From: Protonemura montana
Taxonomy: Eukaryota; Arthropoda; Insecta; Plecoptera; Nemouridae
Assembly: GCA_947568835.1 (NCBI GenBank)
Contig: OX387602.1
Coordinates: 11,459,021 to 11,523,020, forward strand
Direction of reading: 5' to 3'
DNA length: 64,000 bases
Below are positions 13,301 to 28,300 of this stretch, piece after piece. Within the stretch, counting starts at the first letter, position 1. Each line of letters begins with the position of its first letter. The position numbers and the translations under genes are program-made. The notes beneath the pieces were generated by a model, which was not told the origin of the DNA, did no database searches, and was given only the letters and a program-made list of their open reading frames with translations.

Positions 13301-16300
13301 ACTAGAGCCGGTTTTTCAGTACAGTCCGTTAGTTTCTTATTTGCTTGGCAACAGCCAATCAGAAGATCTTAACGGTACGTTAATCACTTAACGAACTACT
13401 GAAAAACCGGCCCTTAGTGTGATCTTATTTTTTCTTTCAAGAGCACAGCGACCTATCGCTAAGAACATTGACTTATACAATGAAACAAAAACATTCCTCA
13501 CGAACACTGGACCTGTAATCACAGATTGAAATAAAAGTTTCTTTATCGTATACTGCAGGAGGTAGAAAATCATTATCATGTTTGAGAGTGCTCTTGATCC
13601 TTGACCGCTGGAGAGAACATAATTGATACTCGATAAAGTATGGCAGCACGAACATAATATATCAGCCGTAATTCCCACTGTGCAAAAACCAGACGAGCTA
13701 GTGCGATGCCTGCAATATTCGACGTTCAGCATCACTCATCAGCTGTACGATATATTTGATTTCATGAATTATAATTCTCTAAGCCGTCTCATTAAAGTAC
13801 AATCGAATCAGCGATTCTTTATTTTTCAATTAATTGATGCCATCATAAACAGAAATCTCTAATTAATGGAAAATGCAGTGAGTCTAAATTATATAGCTGC
13901 AAATATGAACGTATCGTGACACTGGAGGAGAATATCACGTACCCACTTCTGAACCTACAATGAATGAAGAGCAGCTATACCCTCGGGATGAGTGATGTTT
14001 CCCAACAAAACTGAACGAGGCTGGAACAACATCGTGAATACCTTTTTTTGCTTGTAAGTCGGGGGTTCCAAAACACAACTGTGAATTCTGTAAGCCAGCC
14101 TCTCACGCTTTCATAATTATTACAGTACAATCATTACATTTCCATCGTGTACAAAAGCTGAGTGCTTGTAATTGTGTGCGTCGATTAGTAATTGCATCTC
14201 ACCTAGACGCCTGCCAATCAAATTTCTATGAAATCATGTAAACTTTATAAGCGCATGGAAAAACACAAATCTTCTACCGCAACATCAGGATTATCGATCA
14301 ACACAATGCCGAACATTTTGGTAGGTGGAGATGGTTTAGAGTGGACCTATATAACGCGATGTGCTTTCCCATTAAACCACAGGGATGTACCAAATTTTCA
14401 TTTTATGTAAATGTATACTCGTGAAAAAGCAGCGGTCGAATCCATTAAACAGCCTGAGTATAGTACCCACACGTGAACTCTATCAACCCATGCAGCTACC
14501 GTACTCAGGATGATCAAAGCATTTACTGCCAGGGTTAACTTGCTAAACAAAGCCGCAAAGAGGTAAATACTAACTTCGGCCATTTTGAGGAGATCTGGTA
14601 AAAAAAGGCTCGTGGAAATTGGTGCTGCAGCACGATATGATGCAATGTTGATATAGATGGTTCTGATAGGTAAAACTTGAAAGGCAGGCCGTCCAATGCG
14701 TCTATTCATGCCTGTATAGTAAAATGTGAATGAGATATGATATATTAGCTGATTGGTATTGGTTTATGGATGCTAACGAACGATGATTATACTTTAGAGA
14801 GAAATTGGGAACAGGTATAATTGGGATGAAAACGAAAAAATAAATAGCAAGCGCTGCTATATATACAACGTAAAAATTTCATATTATAACCAAGATTAAC
14901 CTCAAAGACTATTTAAATATTTATTATTCAATATATATTTGAGAGCAGAAGACAAAGATTCAAATCAGATGATCAATTTACTTATTACTTTTCTCGTTCT
15001 CTCTTGGTTTGGTTTCTCCAATCAGGGGAAAAACTCTCAAACTAATGCCATTCGGAAGAGGAAATCTGTCCGTAAATCTGTCTCTCATATCGCCAAGAGC
15101 GCGACTAAGATCTGATTATAAGAAGCTTTGAGCCGACAATCGTGTAAAATGTGACATATATACCTTCTAAAGTGATGTAACTTTTGTCATACTAAAGGAA
15201 ATCTACTTAGAAAAGCGCACATTTTTTTTCTTTTCCTAGCTAACCCATTCGTGTATGACTGCAACCTCTGTGAAACTACATAACCTAGACTATATATAAA
15301 GTTGAAAGAAACACTTGTACCTCTCTATTGTTACTAAAAAGTGGGGGGTTGAAGGAAATTGCCTGAGGCGGGTTTTCTCATTCTGGAACTCAACAAACTG
15401 TTTCTGTTCCGCTCATTCGATGTGAAGCTCCTCTTCTTTATCGCACACCTCTTGTGAGATGAGAACTGTGAAGTAATAAGGTTGGAAGCTCAGCAAGTGC
15501 TGTATGGTATATATATATAGGTGGTCCATACATAACAAGACTAGAGCTTGTTGTTCGCCATATATTTTCGCGCTAGTATGAAAGGTGTATAACTGCACTT
15601 AGGATTCATTAAGAGGGACTTTGTTCTGTCAAGAATGGTATTCGAGGAGAAAATTTCTCGCTGGGAGCAATGGACGATTGTTGTAATGACACTCTTCTGT
15701 CATATTTATACGATATTTTTTGTAGAATAAAACACAGTATATCAATGTGATATGTGTGATGTTTTTATAATATCTTATTTTGAATTAGAACGTTAACTTG
15801 TCAACTGATTATCCACTTATAAACTTATACTTACTATACACTAACACTTATACACTTGGTTCCGGGTCTTTTTGGGAACGCCTTGTCAGGTCGTCTCCGA
15901 TACCGCATAGTTGTGAGGAGCGACCCGATTTTTCCTCCCCCCACAATTAAAAATATCCACATTATGCGTTTTACTTAGTGGATGTGATGTTAAATGACTT
16001 TAAAATCAGGAAAAAGCTCAATTTTGAGCGTCCATTTGACACCATTATATATTTTTCACAAAGTACCATACTTTAACCGTATAGTTAAAAATTTGCAGTT
16101 TGAAAATTACTAGGAATCAAGATATCTCTACGGCTGCAGTCCCAGTCGACTTCAAATCCCATGCAATAAAATTCAGATGTTTCTGTGGGTTAGTTTTAAT
16201 TTAAAGTTAAGAAACTCGGTCAAACCGGGGTCTACCAGACGGATTAATCCACGAAAAGAACTTTATAGTAATAAAAAAAAACAACTTACCAACTATTTCC

Positions 16301-19300
16301 AGGAAGCCTGTCTGACTCTTCATGGGATCGGTGTTAATCTGACACATGTACCACCCCCTGTCGGACTCGCGTACATCCTTGATTGTCAGGTACCACGTGC
16401 GGTGGTCACTATGAGTTACTGCAATCCTGTGGTTCTTGGTGATCACGTGGGTGGCGATCGTCAAGATGGTCTGGGTGTCCACTCGCAGCCACGCGACCTG
16501 AGAAAGAAGACAGCAGACAACATATGTGAAGACGCTAGGTACTCGGCTCTCATATTGATTTCATGGCTAGGAAGTGTTATTTCACGTAATCAATGTTATC
16601 ACGGTCTGTTCGAGATACTCTTTATTTTTTGTGTGCAATTAGATTCCTTTACTCGAAGTTGAGGCAACACACGTAGCAAAATGTCCCAAGCTGAAGATAA
16701 ATCTATTTGATTAGCACTGGATTTATTAGCCCAATCACGAATCATTATCAGTTGATAACCTACAAATCTTGACTGAAACTATAGAATTTTATCAAGGGAT
16801 AATATAGTGCATTGTAATGTGCTGTGGGTCAAACTTCTACCGCCAGCTAATGAACGTTTGTCGTTTAAATACACTCAATTATATGTACCACATACAAAAA
16901 AAAGAGGCGCCTGCACTTGAAATGTTTACATGTGTCTGGTCGAATCACAACGTTGAGTGGAGTGATAATAGGGATCCAGTTTTATTTGTAATCCAGCGAC
17001 TTTTCACTTTTCTTATCGGTGACAATGGAATCAATCAGAGTCTTAATATCTGTTAATTGAAGGCTCATCTTATCTGCCGGCATAGATAAGTAATCAATCA
17101 ATAGCCTCTCGGCTTGTTCACTAGGGCTGGACCATTGAGAGTGACCAGTCCGGCGGGAAGCTTTTTTGTAGTCACAAGAAAAAATTACCAACAATTTTCA
17201 GTTGAACGTCGCTCAAAGAAAACAGTGGTCGCCACTCTTGCATCTTTTATTTTCTTGCAAAGTGAGACTCGATTTGACGAACGTTTTAATGTTTTTGTGA
17301 AACAAAATCACTTTTAATTAACTCATTTTTGGGCGTCGTTTTTTAAAATGTAAGTGCCAGGGAGTTCAACAGGTACGTTATATTTATATAATTGCACTTT
17401 ATATTAACGTTCTTCATTTTTTTTCAGCCTTCAAAATGGAGACATTGCACGCTTTGTTCGATTGGACGGACTATATCCTATTCACACTTATGCTAATTAT
17501 ATCCGCTGGCATTGGAGTGTACTTTGGGTTTTTCGATAAACAAATCACTACTGAAAATTATATCCATGGCGGCAAAAACATGGGCACTTTCCCAGTCGCC
17601 GTCTCTCTCATTGCAAGGTATGAAACCAACGATCAAAATAGCACGACTAAAATTGGAATAGGTAAATGCAAAAACTTATCATAAAGTGCCAGCAGTGCAT
17701 GCAACTGATATTGCCCGTGCTTTTTCTTTCAGTTCTATATCCGGTACAACGCTAATGGGGGTTCCTTCAGAGATATACATGCATGGCGGTATGTATTGGA
17801 TAGGTAGTTTTTCTGCTATTGCAGTCGGACTAATCGTCCACAATGTGTACCTTCCAGTATTTTTCAAGCTCCAGTTGACGTCATCGTACGAGGTGAGTAC
17901 ATGTGTAAAGTACAGAGACATTCCAAAAAGAACACTGCGTTTTTATGAGCCCGAACATGACATTACAACGAAAATGATCTTTTCAGTACCTCGAGCTGAG
18001 GTTCAACCATGGAGTGCGGAAAATGGCTTCGTCTCTGTTCGCTTTCAGTCTTTTGCTGTTTATACCTATCATCATGTACGTTCCATCTCTGGCATTTGCT
18101 TACGGTAAGACAACGCACGGTGCAACCAGTTGCGAAATTTTAGGTGACCGCATTGTCTCTTGCATATCATTGACGATAAGAACTATAAACAATTCCTAAA
18201 ATTGATAATCAATCACTTTTGTTATAAAGGAAATGAAGCCAGTGAGTCAACTGATATAAAAACAATTGACATTAATATCTGATTTGCCAAAAAAAATAAA
18301 TTGGGTTTTATTTCAGCAACGGGACTCAGCGTCCATTTGATTAGTCCGATTGTATGCATCATCTGCATCTTTTACACCACCTTGGTAAGAATCACCAAGC
18401 CAAAAAAAAAATGTCCTTAATCTTCAAGATCAATACTAAATTGCATCGATTTGTTCCGTTTTCTTAGGGTGGCTTGAAAGCTGTCATCTGGACTGACTTC
18501 GTTCAAGGATTTGTCATCGTTGGTGCCTCCCTGGCCTTGATTGTGATCGGCGTCATCAATGTCGGTGGATTCGGAAACGTTTTCAGGATCAGCTATGAAG
18601 GTGGACGTCTTGACTTTGCCCAGTAAGTGTTATCTCGCGTGAAATTATGGACGGTCACAACAGGGGGAATATGAGTTGCTTCATTTCTGGAATAAAATTG
18701 TGTGTAGGTTCAACCCGAGCCCTCTGGAGAGAAACACAATTTGGACAGTTCTCATCGGAACCACGTTCGCCTGGCTCGCCAATATTGGTGTGAATCAAGG
18801 TTATGTGCAAAAGTTCCTATCCACGCCAGATCTCAATGCTGCAAAGAGGTAAATTAAACTCCTATTAAATAAATAGCAACACCCCGGCGTACACTAACTC
18901 TTTTATGGTAAACATATCTTGTTTTCATTGTAAATAGATCGCTGCTGTTTTTCTGCTTCGGGGCTATTCTAATGAATACTATCACGTGTTTCACCGGGCT
19001 CATCATCTACGCCAGTTACTACGACTGTGATCCCAAAGAGTCGGGGGTGAGTAGACTTCATGTGTACATTTAATCTCATTATATGTTTAGCTTTAATTTC
19101 GGAACGAACCGAACGGTTTGGCGTGTTGGAAACACAGTTTCTTGGGTGACCATTTTACACATGACCAGTTCTGTTTGGGAGAGAGGCTGGAGGGATGAAA
19201 GTTTCTACAGCAACTTCATTCACCTTGCTTATCAACCTCTCGACGGCATGGATTTGTGGAGGAATCCTGTTGTTCGCGTTGTACCGTCCTTAAGAACAGA

Positions 19301-22300
19301 AGTTGAACCGGTGATCCCTTTGGTGCTTTTCGACATGAGAAGGCGACGTGCTGGTAGCGAACTTACCCTCCTCCCTTCTTGGCTAGGTTAGGTTCATCAC
19401 CATCCTCATTATCATTCACTCATTTGCTGACACCATTAGACCAGTGCAACAGGGACCGTTGACAAAACAGTGCTTCGTTAAACTCAACTGATCAATCACC
19501 ATCAATTTCGGAAGAATTTTCTAAAAAGCTAACCTGTGACAAAAAGTATTGGGAACATCTAATGTCTGGGAGTGCAGCGTCAACAAAAGTGAACGGAATT
19601 TCTACTAGATGATAATTGAAGGTTGCGATATGTCGTGGATATGATAATGATAGGTGTCAAGGACAACAATATTGTCACTGAAATCTCTGCGTATCTACAC
19701 TTGTTTTCTAAACAAGATGCTACTGAGAAAATCAGACACGAGGCACCCAATCACTTTTGTTTGTTTCTTATATGTTTGTTTGTTGTTAGGCCATCACTCG
19801 AATGGACCAGCTACTCCCATATTTTGTTATGAAAACTGCCACAAGTCTACCCGGTCTTCCTGGTCTCTTCATTGCAGGGGTTTTCAGTGCTTCGTTAAGG
19901 TAAGTGGAAGACAAGATGCCGTTATGTAGACTCTACGACTTTCATGAAGAGTATTATTAAACGGACAATAGGAAAGCATGTTCTCATCAATGTAACAAGA
20001 AAATTGATCCGAAATGACTAGAATGTTGTTTCTTTTTAGTACGATGTCGAGTGCTTTAAACTCGCTCTCCGCTACCGTCTTCGAAGACTTCGTGAAGCCT
20101 TTCATCAAAGGCAGAACTCAATTGGAGAACAAAACTAACATCATCATGAAGATTATTGTAGTTATTGTTGGAATCGTTTGCGTGCTTTTGGTGTTCGTCG
20201 TTGAGCAGTTGGGGGCAGTTTTGGAGGTAAGAAAAACAATAATTAAGGAAATAAAGACTAAATTTGAAAACAGGTGCACCCATTTCTTGACTAAAAGCTG
20301 ATCGAAACTCATAGCTATCGAGTAGCTCCTGCGATGGCTTTTGTGACTGATTCAAAAGCTGATGTTCTAGGAAATGTCTTACATAAAAGAGATAAAGCAG
20401 TTGCATTGGAAATTGACTAATACGATCATTTTGAAAACTGAATGCGACGAAAACTACTCTCATTTCGCTCTGAAACTAAGGATGTGCTGATGCCTCTTTC
20501 TACGGTGTTAGCTTATAGGCGAATCGACAGCTGAATCTGACCGACGACTTATATTTTCCAGCTGTCGTACAGTGTGGCTGCTATCACTGGAGGTGCCCTT
20601 CTGGGTCTTTTCACGCTGGGAATGTTCTTCCCTTGGGCAAACACAAAGGTAAATTTAAAGTCTCCAAATCCATGCTTGTATTGAAGTAATTCCTTACGCG
20701 AATTATTTCTAGTAACGCGTTTAAATTCTGTGCCAACCGTTTGTTTCCATAATATGTATTTTTCTAGAAACTTAAAGAAAACCGAAGAAAATGAAAAATG
20801 TGGATTTAACGTCCTATTCATAATTTCTACTGTTTTCTTTATTCTGCTACGCTAATTTCCAATATCAGTTACGAGGTGATCGTCCCATTTTTCCCGACGC
20901 AAACGTCTGGTTCGTGCTTTTTCAGGGAGCGGTTGTTGGAAGTGTAACGAGCATCCTATTCATCGCCTGGATCGTGGTTGGCGCTCAACTGTCTATGAAG
21001 AAGGGTCGCCTGCCACACAAACTTCTCCCGGTTTCCATCGCGGGTTGCTCAAGTAACGTCACCAGCACACCGACCCTTTTGCCAGATATTATCGAGTAAG
21101 GCTTTTATTAGCAAATATATTACCAACACGTAACCTAATTGCTTTCCAGGTCAAAACAATAATATTCTAATCGGTTTTTGTTTCTGTAGCCCGGATCATG
21201 AAGATGACGAAGCGTTCTTCATGTACCGTATTGCGTTCTACTATTTCGGCGTGATCGGTCCGATTTGGGTGGTCGTTGTTGGATTGATTGTCAGTTTTAT
21301 GACGGGCGCACGAAACCCCAACGAAATGAGCCGTGATTTGTTCGTAACCTTTGCTCACAAGTACGTTAAGTTTGATAAGGTTGAGGAGCCGGAGCCTTCC
21401 GAGGTGGAGCATTTGACGAGAGGCTACTCCACCGAGAAAAAAGACTATGAGAGGGAAATGACTGTCATGCCTCCTGCAAAAATGAGGTACAAGTAAGTGG
21501 ATGAAAGTGTGCCTTAAAAAATGTGAAATTTTTTATGATAAACATTCAAAATCGTGCGTTAATGGAGATTATTTATTGAAATGTTGCACCCGGTCGATTT
21601 TTATGACTGATTTTTTTGCCACATAGTATTAGAGATGAGCAGCCAATGTGACATTGCTAGAGGCTAATTTGGAATTGTGAATTGTACAAATAAAAATTGA
21701 AAACAATATTTAATGGTTTAGTGACATGAAGTGCTTCATTTACCACGTTCACACGTTCAGGATACAAAATACGACAGCAGCAAAGATATATTTCTATGCT
21801 TTATTAGAACCACCTTTTTTAAACCATCCAAATTCATTTTTTTTCAATAAGAGCTACCACAACTCAATTCAAACAGCGGAAGACTAATTTTTGCGATTAA
21901 CAGCGACGATAGGTGGCAGCAGAATCGCCTTATGGCGGCCGCCGAGATGTTCTTATTTTTTAAATTGATTGCTTGTTCGCACCCGAACCTATCGGCCGCA
22001 GTGAGTCATCAACGTGGGCAGAACCGAGGTGCAAGAGTGCATGTGAGTGCATTGCAAGACAATGCACCGGTATTGGGCCAGCTTTATTTTAACTGAAAGA
22101 TCGTTAATTGCACAATATTATTCGCAATTATCGTAAATTATCCCCAACAACAAGCGAAACAACACGAATCCCGTTTTTTTTTCTCGAAGCAAGACAAGCT
22201 ATTTGCTGCTAAACTAGAAACAATGTCTCTCCTATCGCGTAGTCGTGGTGAAATTACTGGGGTGAACGCTTCGAGTTCGAAACGCGATACGCCAGAGCAG

Positions 22301-25300
22301 GGAAGCTGTTTCTTATTAGGCCCGATAGTAATCGAAATAAATAGCAGTTTTTTAAATTATTTCTGTGATTCACTAATTTGATTTGAGGTAATTTTGTTAT
22401 TCTTAAATCATTGTTACTAAATAAAAACAACTAAGATGAATATCACCAACGACGCGGTCAAAGAATTGATTCGCCTTCGTCGTTTCGACTGGCTCGACTA
22501 TTGCCTGTTCGGGCTAATGCTCAGTGTTTCGGCGCTCATCGGAATCTATTTCGGGTGTTTTGGAAACAAGCAGAGGAAAACAGTGGATTACCTCCATGGG
22601 GGAAAAACAATGGCAATATTCCCTGTGGCTGTTTCCCTTGTCGCAAGGTACTATTCTTTTCAATTATCCCCTCTTCTCTACCATATCAAGTGAACCGAAA
22701 ACAATGTGTGTCTATGTTTTCCCGTAACACAGCTCGATATCCGGCATCACAATGATGGGAGTTCCTTCTGAGGTTTATCTGCATGGCACAATGTATTGGT
22801 ACGCTTGTGTAGGAGCCATCATTATGGGTTTTATCGTGTACTATGTGTACTTGCCTGTCTTCTTCAAACTTCAATGCACGTCCACTTTTGAGGTAATTAC
22901 AATGTCAAAGTTGTTACACAAATGTTGTTAGTGGCTTTGAGTGTTGTTTTTGTCGTTTGTTGTCATGTTTATAGCTATTTGTGTTGACACAATTCTGTTT
23001 AGAATGCACTCTCAGTCATTTTCTAAGATGCGATTCTTGTTGATCAAAATACAGACCATTCTGGTCCATGAGCGCAGTGTACACTAGTAAATATCATTTA
23101 AATATTTGAGTATTGTGTAGTGCTGCCAAATTTGCGAGTGCAATATCAGAATCAGATACAACGTCCCAAGCATAAAATGAACAAATAACACTCAGTTGGT
23201 GCGTTGTTTTCAGTATCTCGAAACAAGATTTAACCACACCGTACGACGAATGGCATCGGTAATGTACACAATATCTCTTCTCCTCTACATACCCATCGTT
23301 GTTTACGTGCCAGCACTTGCGTTCAGCCACGGTGAATATTTATTTTAAATGTTCTACTAGCATTAATCCAAAAATTAATTACTTGAGTACTAAGATGGAA
23401 GCTTAGATACAATAAAAAAAAGCAAAACAAAAATTTCCTTTAATTTAGATTTTGCAATTTTAGCAGCGCTTTTATAATGTTTTGGATCACCAAAGATTTA
23501 CCTGACTGTTTCGTTTCATTAGTTTCTGGAATGAGCGTGCATATAATCAGTCCACTAGTCTGCATCATCTGTATCTTCTACACTATGTTGGTAAGCGCTG
23601 CAAAATAAGGCCATCAGGATTCAGGATCTATTCTTTGTCCAGTTTACTACGTTCAGTCTCGTCCTCAAAGAGGTACTGCATAATATATCTCAGCTGGTTC
23701 ACACTCTGCGCCTGTCTACGAGGTTCTTTTGTCTCAGGACCTCTGGGTATGACATCTAAGTCTCTAAGATGCCTCGGGCACCTGGAGTAAAGCTAAGAAC
23801 CGTGGTCGTATATATGGGGATAGTGATGTGAGTTGGCATAGGCAAGGAATACATTAGGATGTAGACCTTCATGCGAATACCCACTAGGCTATAAAGCAAA
23901 GGCTTTTAATTAATATTTCAACCCTGTTGACAGTCGCATGATACGGTAAGCATGTGAATTTTACACTTCAAACATCTAAAAACTATTTTACAGTAAAGTC
24001 CTGCCGAAAAGAATCCTTTTATTTGTTGCTAGCCCTGCAGACATTTGGAGAAAAATGTTTGCTTTAGTGTATTTTTTAAGGGAAAACTGATTAAGAAATT
24101 CTACATTTGATATGAATTTGATAGCTGTAGCTCTTTGCGCTGTTTCAACAATTTTATCACTGTGAAATACTACTCTCCTGTTTTTTTTTTTTTTGTTTTT
24201 TAGGGTGGGCTGAAAGCTGTAGTCTGGACCGACTTTATCCAAGGGTTTTTGATCGTCGGTTCTGGTGTAATTGTGATCATACTGGGCGTTGTTAACGTTG
24301 GAGGATTTGGCACTGTTTACCAGCGAAGTCTAGCGGGTGGTCGGATCCAATTTTCCAAGTAAGTTTCAGTTCAAGTGTAATATGTTAGCACAAATGTCTA
24401 AGGGGTACTAGTCTAGAAGAGTGCAGCTAAAATGTACGCTATAAACAATTTGATGAAGAGTAAACAACAAATTGTCTGTTTGTTTTCGATTCCAGTCTTG
24501 ATCCCAGTCCACTTAAAAGAGACACAGTATGGACAGTACTTTTTGGCACAACGTTCATGTGGATGACGAACACGGCCGTTAATCAAGGATACGTGCAGAA
24601 AAGTTTGTCAATGCCAGACTTAGCTAGTGCTAAAAAGTATGATACCAATATTTCGTTATCGAATACAATGCTTTTTTTTAGTAAAACATTGATATAACAT
24701 TGATAATGTTTTTTTCCATAGAGCATTGGTGTTATTTGTCATTGGAGTAATATTAATGAAGTCGATCAGTTGTTTTACTGGCCTTCTTATATTCGCAACA
24801 TACTTCGACTGTGATCCACTGACTACAAAGGTATTTAAATCAATTTAAAACATCCAAGCTTAAATAAACATGGTATCGATGGAATTGAATGTAAAGAAAA
24901 CATTTCAAATGCACAGATACGAATATTATTCAAATGCTTCATTCAGTGTAAGATTGAAATTGAAAAGAGTGATGGTAATGGTAACCGTGCTATGTAACCG
25001 TGACTTTATGGTCCCCAGGCTTCTGGAATAACGTGATGTCTCTTGCAGGCAATACATCGGCCTGACCAGCTATTACCCTACTTTGTAATGGACACAGCCA
25101 CAGGCATTCCAGGATTGCCAGGAATTTTCATTGCCGGCGTTTTCAGTGCCGCTCTTAGGTAATTCGAGCTAATGAAATATTTAAACAATCCTTGTCAAAA
25201 CATCAACATTTTCATAAAAGTGCGACCGAATTTTAGAATGGAAATTGTTTTCTGAAAAAAAAAATGCTATACGGCATGAAAACTTACTTGTTGACGTTAA

Positions 25301-28300
25301 GTGGAATTTTTTATAGTTGACTGGAGGGTCTACATAAGGCAACATTTTGTTTGAAGCATCATAAAATTGAGATCTTTAAAATTAAGATATAAAAAAAGGC
25401 ATTGTGTATAGTTTCAGTGAAAATTGAGTGAGGTTCGTTTAAAAGGCTACCAAAACAGTAGCTTAAAATTTAAGAATGATAATGAGTTTAACGGCTTTTA
25501 ATATCAAAAATTGTAAGACTATGATTTGAAATGGACATCAAATGAATCTAATGTTCTTGCCTCACCAGACGAATGATTTAAGTGTGTTAATTTCGACTTG
25601 TCATTGTAGCACGATGTCAAGCTCGCTAAACGCCCTCTCCGCAAGCATTTTCGAGGATCTGATTCACCCTTGCCTCAAGGGTAGGTTGTTGGAAAGCCGG
25701 GCTAATCTCATAATGAAAGCAATTGTCTTCGTGGTCGGCGCCATCTGTGTATTGATGGTGTTTATTGTGGAACAACTCGGCACCGTGCTCGAGGTATATA
25801 GCTGTACGACCCTTTAATCCAATTAACATGCTTAATTTTAGCGTATATATAAAAGGCAAGCAAGTATCACTTTGCACTTTTCACAGCCAGGTGTCTTTTT
25901 CCGTTTCCGTTTCCGTTTCACTTTTAATTTTAAATTATAATAGGGTTGAATTTCTTTGCAACACTTTAAATAGGTTTCACTTACGAAGATACTTGTAAGC
26001 TTTTAAAAAATAATAACGCGAAATGAATCCTGCTTCTTAATTTAAAAGACGAAATAAAAATTTGCATTATTATAATTTAATTAAAATTAACTTATAATGT
26101 AAAATACTAAGTATATTATAATAACAACAACCAACGCGTTAGTTATTGGTACTGGCTGCTTTATATTCAAGAGCTTAGTTCATATTCATTACGCAAGTTT
26201 ACTAAAATAATTATACAAACGTAAAAAAATAAAATAAATAAAACCTCGTGTAAAAATATCTTGTGAACAAACTAAATATTTGCTAAAGTTTTTTCTAAGC
26301 GTCGTGTACTTTGTTACCCACTTTAACTATCTCGACATTTTTGACAGCTCTCGTATAGCGTGGGTGCTGTTACTTATGGGGCACTGCTTGGTCTCTTCTC
26401 CATCGGCATGTTCTTCCCCTGGGTCAACGCGAAAGCAAGTACACTTTTTTTATGGACATTCGTATGACACTGAGAATGTAAAGACATTTCCAGGACTCTT
26501 CAGCACCTACAGCTAACTCTTCAATGTCCACTAAATAATGTAAAAGAAAAGAAAGGGACGCAGCTAGCTCCTAAAAAAAATTCAAGCCGAGGAATTTTTT
26601 TAATCTGCTAAGGAATTTTGTTACTTATTTGAATTATTATTATTGTTGTACTTAAAAAAGACAACGTCATTTGATTGATCCACTGACATAAACAAACGTT
26701 TTATTATTCAATAACTAATAATTAATTTACAGTTAATTAATTAATTAATTTTATGTTAATTTCATATAGTTATTAAACAGTTTAATAATTAAATATTAAT
26801 TAACAGACAATAAAAAGTTAATAAATTAATTAATTTCATGTTAATTTCATATCGTTAATTGCATAGTTAATTAACTTACATTAACTTTAGTTTAGTTATA
26901 TTGGCTTCAGTTTAATTAACTTTAGTTAATTATTTGTTAATTAAAACTGTAACTGTACAACTTGAAAACTGTAACTTTAACAGTTAATACACAGTTAATA
27001 ACTAACAGTTAATTAACAGTTCCTTGCTTTTCATATTTTATATTACAAAAAGCGTTAGCCAAACCAATTTAACATTCAAATGAATCAGGAAATTACCACT
27101 TTTCTTGATTTACATTAAATTACCTTGAGACCTAATTCATCATGGGTCTAGCACCTCTGCAGTTTTTCAATGCCACGAAGCACCATTGAGCGTGAAAATG
27201 CATGAAAAGCTCGGATCTAAGAAATGTCTTGAACATTTTCAGGGCGCAATGACCGGAGCAATCAGTGGGATGATTATTGTCGGCTGGCTGGTGACAGGGG
27301 CTCAAAACGCCATAAAAAATGGCACCTTACAGCATGCAGTTCTGTCAACGACAATAGAAGGCTGCGGATTTAATTCCACTGTAGCCAACGCTTTGAATGT
27401 AACACCTACGTAAGCTCAAAGACATATTGAAGGTTCCCAGTAAGAAACATAAAAGATATGATAGTTCTGATATATAATTTAAATATTTCAGAGAGGAAGT
27501 TCCTGCTGAAGAAGTCTTCATCTTGTTCCGCATTGCTTTCTACTACTTTGGTGTGATTGGGTTTATTTGGGTTGTCTTAGTGAGTCTTGTTGTCAGCTTC
27601 TTGACGGGACCTCTGGATCCTAACGGTATGAACAAAGATTTGTTTGTGCCATTTATTGAAAAATACGTTACCTTCAACAAAGAAATTAAAGACCATGCCT
27701 GTGATGAACTTTTGTCAATGAAAAATCATTTAGTAAACAGTAATGAAGGTAATGATAGTGAAAATGTAGCAAATAAATAAATAAAACAAGTATAATTACT
27801 TATCTATAAAGTAAACAAATTAAAATAGAAAATATTTTTTTACGCGTAAAGTTGCCTTTCCTCTTCCATAATTGCCTTTTATTTTTAAATGTATATAGCG
27901 TGTCTGAAAAAGTCGTGTACATTTCCTTTTGAAGTTTTCTGCAGTTGTCTTTGTTGGATTCATGTCCATCTTGTCAAGGGTCAACATTTTAATCCGTCTC
28001 TAGTCAACCAACTAAGTTGTCTTGCCAACTCACGTCCCCATCTCGTCACGACACATAAACCATGGCAACCTTTGCAAAAACCAAAAAGCACTGGGGGAGA
28101 AATATTCGAAAAAGCAAACTTAATAATCAACTCTGATAACTATCATGTTCCAGAAATACACATTGACTTCTACAAATACATAGACAAAGAAGGATTGATG
28201 TACCTCAGTTTTTGACAAACATTTTGGTAACCAAAATTTCTGTTACAAAAAAAATGTCTATGTCAGCCAATTTTCCATGTGTAATAACCGCAGATACGGT

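Larger units (their letters stand above)
12494..16289. other. DIP intron with mobile repeats
   Basis: Intron between the Ig1 and Ig2 exons. It holds a 300-bp dispersed repeat (about 12540-12845) and a 113-bp MITE-like element (about 13304-13416). The rest is AT-rich without a convincing open frame. Confidence 0.55.
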
